Shown here one piece after another: positions 25,576 to 33,086 of a DNA stretch of 64,000 bases. The stretch is taken from assembly GCF_000730605.1 (NCBI RefSeq), contig NZ_BBIS01000009.1, positions 124,001 to 188,000 of the forward strand, written 5' to 3'. Each line of letters begins with the position of its first letter. Position 1 is the first letter of the stretch. Below the pieces are notes generated by a model. The model saw only the letters and a list, made by a program, of their open reading frames with translations. It did no database searches and had not been told where the DNA came from. The stretch is from Pseudomonas monteilii NBRC 103158 = DSM 14164 (GTDB taxonomy: Bacteria; Pseudomonadota; Gammaproteobacteria; Pseudomonadales; Pseudomonadaceae). The position numbers and the translations under genes were made by a program.

Positions 25576-27858
25576 ATGTCACGGCGATGGCTGGATCCAA
25601 GCTTGTTGATGGTCTGCGTTCTGGCCTTGCTGCTCGGAGGGCTGGCCTATGCGGCGCAACAGCCGACCTGGGCTGCGCTGATCTGGGCCGCCGGCAGCGC
25701 GATCATGGCAGCGGTGCTGGCGGTGGAAATGGCCCAGCGTCTGGCCAGGCGTGAGGCGGGCATTGACCTGATCGCGCTGATGTCGATTGGCGCGGCCCTG
25801 GCCCTTGAGCAGATGCTGGTAGGCGCAGTGGTTGCACTGATGCTTGCCACGGGCCGTGAATTGGAGACTCTCAGCTTGCGTCACGCCGAGCGCGAGTTGC
25901 GGGCACTGATCGACCGGGCCCCTCAGCGGGCCTGGATTCAAGAGCAGGATGGCTTGCGTGAGGTACCGGTGGACGAAGTCCGCGCTGGGCAGAGTGTACT
26001 GGTGCGCCTGGGTGAGATCGTGCCGGTGGATGGGTGGTTGCAATCCGAGCAGGCAACCCTGGACGAAGCTGCGCTGACTGGCGAATCGTTACCCGTCACC
26101 CGCCATGCCGGTGAGCCGGTGGCCAGTGGGGTGACCAACTCCGGTGCGCCGCTGCTGTTGCTGGCCACGCATACCGCGGCGCAAAGTACCTACGCTGGCA
26201 TCGTGCGTCTGGCCGAAGCGGCACGTCAGTCACGGGCACCCTTTATGCGCCTGGCCGACCGCTATGCGCTGGCGCTGATCCCGCTGACATTGCTCATTGC
26301 TGCGCTGGCGTGGTGGGCCAGTGGCGATGTGCAGCGAGTGCTTGCCGTGCTGGTGGTCGCCACGCCTTGCCCGCTGATACTGGCAGTACCGATTGCCATC
26401 ATCTCAGGTATTTCGAGGGCTGCACGGCGCAACATACTCGTGCGTGACGGCGAGGTGCTTGAAGCCTTGGCCGGCATCCGCCAGGTGTTCCTCGACAAGA
26501 CCGGTACCTTGACCAGTGGTCATGCCCAGTTGCAATCGATCGAACTGAAGGGGCAAGGCGTACCCTTGCAGATGCTGCAGTTGGCCGCTTCGTTGGCCCA
26601 GTCATCGACCCACCCGATTGCCCAGGCCATCGTTCATGCTGCCCGCCTGCGCAACCTGACGCTGACCGCTCCCGAGCAGGTGCAGGAAAGCCCCGGCCAG
26701 GGGCTTGCCGGGATTGTTCAAGGCAAGGCCGTACGCTTGGGCGCCCTGACCTACGTGCAGAACGAGAAGGACGATGGCCGGTGGGCACAGGCGCGTTTGC
26801 AGCAACTGGACTACCTGGCCAACAGTGGCAGTTTCGTGGCGGTTGACGGTGAGTTGAAAGCGGTACTGCGGCTGGCAGATGACCTGCGTCGGGAAACCCC
26901 CCAGACATTGCGCCGCCTGCGGGCGCGCGGGATCGAAAAGATCGTCATGCTCACCGGTGACCGCCCGGAAACGGCGGAAATGGTTGCGCTGGCGGCGGGT
27001 ATCGACGAGCTTCGCTCGGGGCTCTCTCCAGAAGACAAGATTCGCCTGGTGCAAGACGGCTGCCGCATGACACCCTCGCTGATGGTCGGCGATGGCATCA
27101 ACGATGCGCCAGCATTGGCGGCGGCCGATGTCGGGGTTGCCATGGGCGCTTCTGGCGTCACGGCGTCTGCCCAGGCGGCCGGTGTGGTGTTGCTGGTCGA
27201 TCGCCTCGATCGATTGGTCGATGCCTTGGATATCGCTCGGCACGCCGTGTACATCGCCCGGCAGGGGGTATGGGTGGGCATGAGCCTGTCGTTGCTGGCC
27301 ATGCTGGTTGCAGCCGCCGGTTACCTGCCCGCGCTAATGGGGGCGGTTTTGCAGGAAGCTATCGACCTGTTGATCATCGTCAACGCCTTGCGTGCGCTGG
27401 GCCCCTTGACGGCCAGGCGTCGCAGTGGGCTTGCCATCGAGGACCTGGATCGGTTGCAGGATGAGCATCGGCAACTGGACGGGTTGCTGACGGAGCTGAG
27501 CCAGATGGCCTGCGACTTCGCCAAACGCCCCATCGAGCAGGCGCGGGACGACCTGGGCAAACTGGTCACCGGGCTGCATGACCTTCTGGAACGCCACGAG
27601 CACGATGACGAGCGTCGTTTGTATCCGCTGCTGAGCCGCTTCATGCCCGGCGAAGATCCACTGTCGGCGATGAGCCATACCCACCGGGAAATCTTCCGAC
27701 TCATCCATCTTCTTTCTTGCATGAGCCAAGATTTCAGCCGGGCGGCAGCGAGCCCGAGCCCTGATGAAATCCAGCACCAGCTGATACGCCTGGACACCTT
27801 GGCCAAGTTGCATTTCGACCAGGAAGAAGCCCTGTACCGGTACCTGGATCAACGCTGA
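25576..27858 (+). CDS. P1B-type metal ATPase with TPC motif and fused hemerythrin domain (P1B-5/Nia-like)
   Basis: A 760-residue protein. Motifs in order: TGES (168-171), the metal-site motif TPCP in a membrane helix (263-266, where Cu and Zn pumps have CPC), phosphorylation loop DKTGT (307-311), GDGINDAPAL (about 512), and a C-terminal HHE domain (about 620-760) with DEHRQLDGLL, LLERHEHDDERRLYP, HTHREIFRLI and LHFDQEEALY. TPC plus a hemerythrin tail defines the P1B-5 group, of which Sinorhizobium Nia exports nickel/iron and is expressed in low-oxygen nodules. Substrate here is inferred. It is in an operon with an OprI-like lipoprotein. Confidence 0.9.
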   Translation: MSRRWLDPSLLMVCVLALLLGGLAYAAQQPTWAALIWAAGSAIMAAVLAVEMAQRLARREAGIDLIALMSIGAALALEQMLVGAVVALMLATGRELETLSLRHAERELRALIDRAPQRAWIQEQDGLREVPVDEVRAGQSVLVRLGEIVPVDGWLQSEQATLDEAALTGESLPVTRHAGEPVASGVTNSGAPLLLLATHTAAQSTYAGIVRLAEAARQSRAPFMRLADRYALALIPLTLLIAALAWWASGDVQRVLAVLVVATPCPLILAVPIAIISGISRAARRNILVRDGEVLEALAGIRQVFLDKTGTLTSGHAQLQSIELKGQGVPLQMLQLAASLAQSSTHPIAQAIVHAARLRNLTLTAPEQVQESPGQGLAGIVQGKAVRLGALTYVQNEKDDGRWAQARLQQLDYLANSGSFVAVDGELKAVLRLADDLRRETPQTLRRLRARGIEKIVMLTGDRPETAEMVALAAGIDELRSGLSPEDKIRLVQDGCRMTPSLMVGDGINDAPALAAADVGVAMGASGVTASAQAAGVVLLVDRLDRLVDALDIARHAVYIARQGVWVGMSLSLLAMLVAAAGYLPALMGAVLQEAIDLLIIVNALRALGPLTARRRSGLAIEDLDRLQDEHRQLDGLLTELSQMACDFAKRPIEQARDDLGKLVTGLHDLLERHEHDDERRLYPLLSRFMPGEDPLSAMSHTHREIFRLIHLLSCMSQDFSRAAASPSPDEIQHQLIRLDTLAKLHFDQEEALYRYLDQR

Positions 27859-27883
27859 GCGCGGTGTTCAGCGCCCTGTAGGA

Positions 27884-27897
27884 TTGATAAAAATCAA
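27884..27897. promoter_or_regulatory. Predicted Anr/FNR box (perfect)
   Basis: TTGATAAAAATCAA, about 70 bases upstream of the groEL remnant and the Usp gene behind it. Confidence 0.8.
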
Positions 27898-27968
27898 GCA
27901 CCCAACACGGTGCGGCGGGATGCTGACAACAGTTGTTTTCTGCCCTGGCCTGAACGGGAGGCAATACC

Positions 27969-28332
27969 ATGCCCCACAGCAAAATCCTGTTTCGCTCCGC
28001 AGCGCGGGAGAAAATCCTCAGTGGTGCCACCCAGCTCGCCGATGCCGTGCGCGTTACGCTAGGGCCCAAATCGAAATCGGTACTGATGCAAAGCAGTTGG
28101 GGTAAACCGACTGTCTGCAACGATGGCGTGACCATCGCCAAGCGCGTCTATCTACAGGATCCAGAGGAAAACCTCGGCGCGCAGATGCTGCGCCAGGCGG
28201 CCGAGCGCACTGGTGAAGCGGTGGGTGATGGCACCAGTTTCGGTCGCCAGCATCCTGCTGCTGACCGAGGCAACCATGACCGATATCCCGGAAAAGCCAG
28301 CACCTTTGATGCAACCCCCAATCCCTGAGTGA
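27969..28332 (+). pseudogene. GroEL-type chaperonin with a large internal deletion
   Basis: The first 90 codons match a GroEL N-terminus (KILFRSAAREKILSGATQLADAVRVTLGPKSKSVLM, NDGVTIAKRVYLQDPEENLGAQML, GEAVGDGTS). Then a different frame reads VASILLLTEATMTDIPEK...PPIPE-stop, a chaperonin C-terminus. About 1.25 kb of coding sequence is missing. The preserved start has a good ribosome site (GGGAGGCAATACC) under a perfect Anr box. No groES is nearby, so this was a paralog, not the housekeeping chaperonin. Confidence 0.85.
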
Positions 28333-28360
28333 TCGGGCGAACTGATCATCGGAGGCTACC

Positions 28361-29251
28361 ATGAGCCACTATCAACGCCTGTTGCTGATCCTGCGCCCAG
28401 CATTGTGCCAGTCCTGTGCCTTGGAACAGGCTGCCGCCCTGGCCAGGTCAAGTTCGGCCAGCCTGCACATCGTGGGTTTGCTGGAGTCGCTGGACAACCT
28501 CAGGTTCCTGGAGACAGGTGACACTCAGAGCGAGCGGCAGGCTTACCTGCAATCCCAGCAGGACCAGCTCGAGGCCCAGGCCAAGGTGCTGCGAGCCTCG
28601 GGTGTGCAAGTGACGACGGAAGTCGCCTGGAGCAGCGATCTGCAGGCGGATATTCTCGAACACGCCCTGGAGATGCAGCCGGATGTACTGCTCAAGCAGG
28701 TCGAGCACGAACCGGCGCTCAAGCGGGCCTTCTTTACCCCGTTGGACTGGCAGTTGCTGCGCCATTGCCCGATCCCGGTCTACCTGTTGGGCGCCGCCAG
28801 ACCGGCCTTGCCTCGTCAGATCGTCGCGGCGGTGGACGTGGCCGATCCATCGCCTGAGGGCCAGGCGCGCAATAACAGCATCATCCAGCAGGCCAATGCG
28901 CTGGCCTTGCAGACTGGCGCGCAACTAGACCTGCTGTGCGCCTGTGACCTGACCATGGCCTACATGGGCGACATGGGATATGGCGCCTGGGCCATTGGCG
29001 ACGTCGGCGAGTCCTTGCGCCACGCCCTGGAGGACGATTTCAAGGCGCTGGCCGACCGCTACGGTGCGCCGGCCGAACGCAGGCACTGCCTGCTGGGCCG
29101 CCCGGTCGCGGTGCTGAGTGAGTATGTCGAAACCCACCCGGTGGACGTGATCGTCATGGGCAGGCCGCTTGCCCGGGGGTTGGACCGACTGTTCGGCAGC
29201 ACCACGGAGCATGTGTTGTACCAGATACCCTGCAATATCCTGGCGGTGTAG
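28361..29251 (+). CDS. Tandem universal stress protein
   Basis: A 296-residue two-domain Usp beginning YQRLLLILRPALCQSCALEQAAALARSS and ending VDVIVMGRPLARGLDRLFGSTTEHVLYQIPCNILAV, with the G-2X-G-9X-G-like loop in the second domain. GGAGGCTACC precedes the ATG. It lies 28 bases after the groEL remnant, so it is probably expressed from the Anr-box promoter upstream of that remnant. It is convergent with the PRPP synthase paralog. Confidence 0.92.
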   Translation: MSHYQRLLLILRPALCQSCALEQAAALARSSSASLHIVGLLESLDNLRFLETGDTQSERQAYLQSQQDQLEAQAKVLRASGVQVTTEVAWSSDLQADILEHALEMQPDVLLKQVEHEPALKRAFFTPLDWQLLRHCPIPVYLLGAARPALPRQIVAAVDVADPSPEGQARNNSIIQQANALALQTGAQLDLLCACDLTMAYMGDMGYGAWAIGDVGESLRHALEDDFKALADRYGAPAERRHCLLGRPVAVLSEYVETHPVDVIVMGRPLARGLDRLFGSTTEHVLYQIPCNILAV

Positions 29252-29266
29252 GGCCATGCGTCGGGG

Positions 29267-30226
29267 TTATGCGCCCCAGCCCCGGCGGTTGGCAAGCAAC
29301 TCGGCGACCAGCGCGCTGGTATCGACGATATCCAGCTGCTGCAGGTATCGCACGGGCAGGCGAAAGGGCGCGATGCTGTCGGCCACCAGTACCCGTTCGA
29401 ATACACCGCTGTCGAATAGCTCGCCACCAGTGGTGAACAGGCCATGGGTGGCAGCGGCCAGCATGCGGCTGGCTCCGGCCTGCCGGCAGGCCTGGGCTGC
29501 GCGCAGCAGCGTCTGCCCCGTGCTGATCAGGTCGTCGAACACGATGACAGTGCTGCCTGCCACGTCACCCACCAGATGTTCGCCGGTCAGGCCCGCCTGC
29601 TGGCGATGCTTTTCCATCATGGCCATAGATACCGGGCGCCCCAGCAGGTCCGCCAGAACCTGGCGAAACTGCTCGGCGCGTTTGATGCCGCCGATATCCG
29701 GCGACACGACCGTGACTGTCTGCTCACCGAGCAGGGGGGCTAGGTGTTGGGCGAATAGCTCGGTGCATTGCAGGTTCCAGCTCGGGATTCGGTAGGCGTT
29801 GTCGAAGGCGCTGGGGTTGTGTACGTCCAGTGCCACCACGCGGTCGACGCCGCAGTTTTCCATCAGGCAAGCTACATGGCGGGTGATGGTCGCATCCTGA
29901 AACTCCACCTTGCGGTCCTTGCGGCCATAACACAGGTAAGGCGTGACAGCCGTCACCTGGCTGGCACCGGCGTCCTTGAGCGCACCACAGAAGAACAGCA
30001 ACCGGCACAGCTTGTCGTGTGCGCTGTGGTGCGCGTCGCCATAGAGCGAGTGAAAGACGATGACCGATCGACCGTCGACCGATTCGCCAGGCCAGCATTT
30101 GTGTTCTCCGTCCTCGTAGTCGCGCTCTTCATGTGCTGACAGTTTCCAGCCCAGGCGTTGCGCCACGGCATTCCCATAGGCCTGGCTGCCTCGCAGGGCG
30201 AACAGTAACGGCGGTGTGTCATTCAT
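29267..30226 (-). CDS. Ribose-phosphate pyrophosphokinase paralog
   Basis: A 319-residue member of the PRPP synthase/phosphoribosyltransferase family. LFALRGSQAYGNAVAQRLG at the N-terminus, TPYLCYGRKDRK (ATP region), VVALDVHNPSAF, VVSPDIGGIKRAEQF and the PRPP loop IVFDDLISTGQTLL are all visible. The PRPP loop differs from the canonical VDDMIDTAGT of housekeeping Prs, and the catalytic flexible loop is altered, so this is a stress-associated paralog. Its promoter region carries an Anr-like box. Confidence 0.88.
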   Translation of the reverse strand: MNDTPPLLFALRGSQAYGNAVAQRLGWKLSAHEERDYEDGEHKCWPGESVDGRSVIVFHSLYGDAHHSAHDKLCRLLFFCGALKDAGASQVTAVTPYLCYGRKDRKVEFQDATITRHVACLMENCGVDRVVALDVHNPSAFDNAYRIPSWNLQCTELFAQHLAPLLGEQTVTVVSPDIGGIKRAEQFRQVLADLLGRPVSMAMMEKHRQQAGLTGEHLVGDVAGSTVIVFDDLISTGQTLLRAAQACRQAGASRMLAAATHGLFTTGGELFDSGVFERVLVADSIAPFRLPVRYLQQLDIVDTSALVAELLANRRGWGA

Positions 30227-30281
30227 ACCCTGAGCTCCAGAGGTCGTTCATAGCAACATAAGCTGCATGGGGCTGTGCGGT

Positions 30282-30295
30282 TTGACGTTTATCAA
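30282..30295. promoter_or_regulatory. Predicted Anr/FNR box (one mismatch)
   Basis: TTGACGTTTATCAA, about 55 bases from the leftward PRPP synthase start and about 85 bases before a tiny rightward ORF. Confidence 0.65.
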
Positions 30296-30380
30296 ATCGG
30301 ACATAGCCAGCAGACAGACACTCGGCAGGTAAGAGCATGCCAAGGCCTGCGCCCCTGTACCCTGCATGGAGAGTACGCCA

Positions 30381-30440
30381 ATGGACAAACACCAGAAAAG
30401 CCACAAGGACAAACTGGATGGCGTGAAACCAGGCGGGTGA
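30381..30440 (+). CDS. Possible 19-residue microprotein
   Basis: ATG to TGA encodes a very basic, Lys/His-rich peptide (MDKHQKSHKDKLDGVKPGG). GGAGAG lies 7 bases before the ATG and an Anr-like box about 85 bases upstream. It ends 4 bases before the convergent Usp gene stop. Nothing else proves translation. Confidence 0.3.
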   Translation: MDKHQKSHKDKLDGVKPGG

Positions 30441-30444
30441 TCGT

Positions 30445-31341
30445 TCAACCGTGGATTGCCAGAATGCTGGAGTGAACCTTGTACAGGGTTTGCTCTGTAG
30501 TACTGCCAACGACCTTGCTCACCCCCTCGTGGTAGAGCGTACCCATCACCACCACATCGAAGCCATGCTTGTTCGCGTAGTCGCTGACCACGTTACGGGC
30601 AGCGCCTCGCACCAGGTGCAGGTGATCTGGCTTGATGCCGTAGCGGCCGCCGAACGTCGCCATGCGCTCGCGCGCGCGACCAGATATTTCCTCTACCAGC
30701 TTGTCAGTCCAGGCCACGGGTGCGGCGGCATAGGCAACGAAGCTGGTGCTGGGTTCATAGGCCTGCAGCAGATGCAGTTGCGCCTTGCATCGCTGTGCCA
30801 GTGCCTGCGCCGATTGCAGGATGTGGTCGTTGAGTTTGTCGATCACCGGGTCGTGCTCGACAAGATCCACGGCGACAAGTATGCGCGCTGGCAGCTTGGT
30901 TTCAGCCTGGGCCACCAGGTGCATCGGGATCGGGCAACGGCGCAGCAACTGCCAGTCCAAGGGGGTGAGCAGGGCACGGCTCAAGGCGGTTTCGTGCCTG
31001 ATGTCCTTGATCACCATCTCCACCCGGTGCAGTTGGGCAAGCCGGACCAAGTCCGTGAGCGGGTCTTCATCGTCCAGTGTTTCGGCGTAGGCGGTAATGC
31101 CCAGTTCGCCCAGCGCCTTCACCTGGTCGGCGAGCCAAGCCTTGCGGTGCTCGGCGTCCTGCTTGCGGGCATTGCTGCGCAGCACTTGGTCCAGTGTGGC
31201 CAGGCGTGAGGGCAGTTGACTGAGCACCACCAGGTGCAAGGTGGCGCCTGTCGTACTGGCCAGCGCCTGAGCACGCGTCAGGGCAGGCGAGGGGTGTAGG
31301 TCTGGATGGCAGATCAGTAGCAGTCGCGAGTAAGCGTTCAT
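30445..31341 (-). CDS. Tandem universal stress protein
   Basis: A 298-residue two-domain Usp. It begins YSRLLLICHPDLHPSPALTRAQALA and ends VVVMGTLYHEGVSKVVGSTTEQTLYKVHSSILAIHG. The start at 31341 has GGAGGCCATC directly upstream; longer in-frame starts are not supported. A perfect Anr box lies about 80 bases upstream. It is the fourth intact Usp of the window and closest in layout to the one at 28.4 kb. Confidence 0.92.
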   Translation of the reverse strand: MNAYSRLLLICHPDLHPSPALTRAQALASTTGATLHLVVLSQLPSRLATLDQVLRSNARKQDAEHRKAWLADQVKALGELGITAYAETLDDEDPLTDLVRLAQLHRVEMVIKDIRHETALSRALLTPLDWQLLRRCPIPMHLVAQAETKLPARILVAVDLVEHDPVIDKLNDHILQSAQALAQRCKAQLHLLQAYEPSTSFVAYAAAPVAWTDKLVEEISGRARERMATFGGRYGIKPDHLHLVRGAARNVVSDYANKHGFDVVVMGTLYHEGVSKVVGSTTEQTLYKVHSSILAIHG

Positions 31342-31420
31342 GATGGCCTCCACGGCGATGGCAGCCTCGATGAAGGCCCACCGGTATAGGCCAAGGGTGA
31401 CGCACTGAGACTTGATGGCC

Positions 31421-31434
31421 TTGATATTTATCAA
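31421..31434. promoter_or_regulatory. Predicted Anr/FNR box (perfect)
   Basis: TTGATATTTATCAA, about 80 bases upstream of the leftward Usp gene. Its right half touches the start of a decayed Usp gene on the other strand. Confidence 0.8.
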
Positions 31435-31684
31435 GTGCCGCGATGCATCGGGCCATGGCATTGGCTCAAGCGTCAGGTGCCTCCTTGCACGTACTGAGCA
31501 TCCACACCCCCACTGAGCCTGGCCTGCCCGAGCCAGGGCAGCAAGCTTCACAACCTTCAGCGTGGTGGTGGTCGGCGTGGTGCAGCCCAGACGCTGGGCC
31601 AAGCTGATCGGCGATACTACCGAACGGCTCGTCAATCATGCCCCGTGCAGCATTTTGACAGTCAGGCCCCCGTCAGCAGATTGA
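31428..31684 (+). pseudogene. Decayed universal stress protein gene
   Basis: Two pieces in different frames resemble the Usp at 17689-18603. The first reads SSAAMHRAMALAQASGASLHVLSIHTPTE (compare HSAALRRALALAHVSGASVHVL). The second reads FSVVVVGVVQPRRWAKLIGDTTERLVNHAPCSIL with stop at 31682-31684 (compare AVVMGVVQPKGLEKLLGDTTERIV). About 200 codons between them and the first 17 or so codons are gone. The intact leftward Usp shares the promoter region. Confidence 0.8.
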
Positions 31685-31685
31685 T

Positions 31686-31960
31686 TCAGACCGTATCGCC
31701 GGCTCGGCCATGGCGAATCAATTCCACGCTGAAATCCTGGCGAATCTGCAGGTCGCGGGCGAACCAGTTGGCACAGGAGCCGGAGTCGCTGGTAATGATG
31801 GCGTGGTCCGGCAGGCGAGGGGACAGCTCATGGACCACGCGTTGCGGGTTGATCGGGTCAGCCTTGACCAGCGCGCGCTTGGCCACGGTCTTGTCCCACT
31901 GCGCACGCCAGGTTTCTACTTTGTCGCGCCGGCACCCACCAGTAGCGCAGCGGTCTGGCA
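31686..31960 (-). pseudogene. Second remnant of a thiamine-diphosphate enzyme (C-terminal part)
   Basis: Reads LLVGAG followed, in another frame, by RDKVETWRAQWDKTVAKRALVKADPINPQRVVHEL...LPDHAIITSDSGSCANWFARDLQIRQDF, then a degenerate end and TGA. This is the centre-to-C-terminal domain junction of a PoxB-type enzyme. The GGTGCCGGCGC of the VGAGA codons is fused straight to GCGCGACAAAG of RDKV; the remnant at 11.6-12.4 kb retains about 450 bases between those points. The ThDP-binding domain proper is lost. It ends 2 bases from the Usp remnant. Confidence 0.8.
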
Positions 31961-32050
31961 GCTGGAGCCTGGTAAAAGCCGACAGGCTCGAAGGTGAACC
32001 GATAAGCCACAAGAATGCAGTGGGCCTTGCACTGGGCCAAAATTTTCCCA

Positions 32051-32431
32051 TCACCCCAGTTTATGCAGGGCTTCTACCAATTGAGCCTTGTTCATGGTCG
32101 AACGCCCTTTGAGATCTTTGCTGCGCGCCTCCTTCATAAGGCTTTCCTTGCTTTGCGACTCCAGCGATGCGCGCGAGGTGCGTGAATGCCCCTGGCGAGA
32201 CTCGGCGGCGCGTTTGGCTGAGTCCGTGCGTGCGGTCTTCTTCTCGCGCGACGGCGTCTTGCTCCCCGAGCCTCCCGGCTTTTCACCGCCACCGGAATGT
32301 TTGTTCACGGTGGCCCAGGCGCGCGCTTCGGCTTCGTCCTTGCCCACGCCCTTGTCCTCGTACGATTGCTCGATGTGCTCGGCCTTGCGTTTCTGCTTGT
32401 CCGTATACTTGTCCTTGTCACCGCGTGGCAT
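32051..32431 (-). CDS. ChaB-like/Rho N-terminal domain stress protein
   Basis: A 126-residue, highly charged protein. The N-terminal part (GDKDKYTDKQKRKAEHIEQSYEDKGVGKDEAEARAWATVNKHSGG) is the ChaB-like/plasmid-stabilisation type helix pair. A basic disordered linker follows, and the C-terminus (SKESLMKEARSKDLKGRSTMNKAQLVEALHKLG) is a Rho_N/SAP-like nucleic-acid-binding motif. AGGAGTC precedes the ATG. Such proteins are common among RpoS-type genes in Pseudomonas; function unknown. Confidence 0.82.
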   Translation of the reverse strand: MPRGDKDKYTDKQKRKAEHIEQSYEDKGVGKDEAEARAWATVNKHSGGGEKPGGSGSKTPSREKKTARTDSAKRAAESRQGHSRTSRASLESQSKESLMKEARSKDLKGRSTMNKAQLVEALHKLG

Positions 32432-32522
32432 GGCATTGACTCCTGAGTGAGTTGCTTGATCAATGGCGAAACTGAAACGCCGGGCCATGAACGGGAGATC
32501 CACCGCCATTCGGCCATTCCAC

Positions 32523-32873
32523 CTAGCTGCCCGATCCTGCGCCTGATCCACTACCGGTTGAGCCACCGCTACCACTCGCCGGACCTGCACCGCTACCGTC
32601 CCCTCCGTTCCCGCCGGAGCCCGAGTCAGTGTCGGTACCGTCACCTCCCGTGTTGTCCGTTCCATTGTCATGGGTACCGCCATTACCCGTGCCCATGCCA
32701 TCGGCTGGTGTTCCTGAGCCTGTCGCACCGCCTTGGCCGTTCATGTGCCCATTGCTGTGCGGTTGCATGCCCGGGGCACGTTGATCGTTCAGGTCTGTGG
32801 CGGCCAGGGCAAGTGGCGCCGCGCAACCCAGACACATGGCGAGCAGCAACGCGTACGTTTTTTCTGCGTTCAT
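32523..32873 (-). CDS. Exported glycine/serine-rich low-complexity protein
   Basis: A 116-residue protein. A signal peptide (YALLLAMCLGCAAPLALAA) is followed by about 90 residues of Gly/Ser/Asp/Thr/Asn low complexity with repeated GTGNGG-, GGDGTDTDSGSGG- and GSGSGAGSGS-type units. The start at 32873 has GGAG upstream. There is no catalytic motif. It may be a cell-surface or matrix component, but this is a guess. Confidence 0.7.
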   Translation of the reverse strand: MNAEKTYALLLAMCLGCAAPLALAATDLNDQRAPGMQPHSNGHMNGQGGATGSGTPADGMGTGNGGTHDNGTDNTGGDGTDTDSGSGGNGGDGSGAGPASGSGGSTGSGSGAGSGS

Positions 32874-33086
32874 GGTGAAACTCCGTCTCTGGTTGTTCAC
32901 CCTGTGTTCGGCCTGCCGTTTACCGAAGGGTGCCCTCAGGGCGACGGAAGGTTCTGATGCACAAAGGCCGGCTGTCCGGGTGAGGCGAGATCGAGGGGTT
33001 GCTACGCCACTTGTCTGGCTGCAGGCACTCCTGAGCCTCGCCCGCTTCTCAAGTTCAGGTGCAGATCGGCAGTGAGGCGCGTGGTT

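Noticed and set aside
30219..30509. 96-codon leftward frame overlapping the Usp end and the PRPP synthase start region
   Set aside because: No similarity and it overlaps the Anr box and the convergent Usp stop; the tiny rightward ORF is a better candidate.
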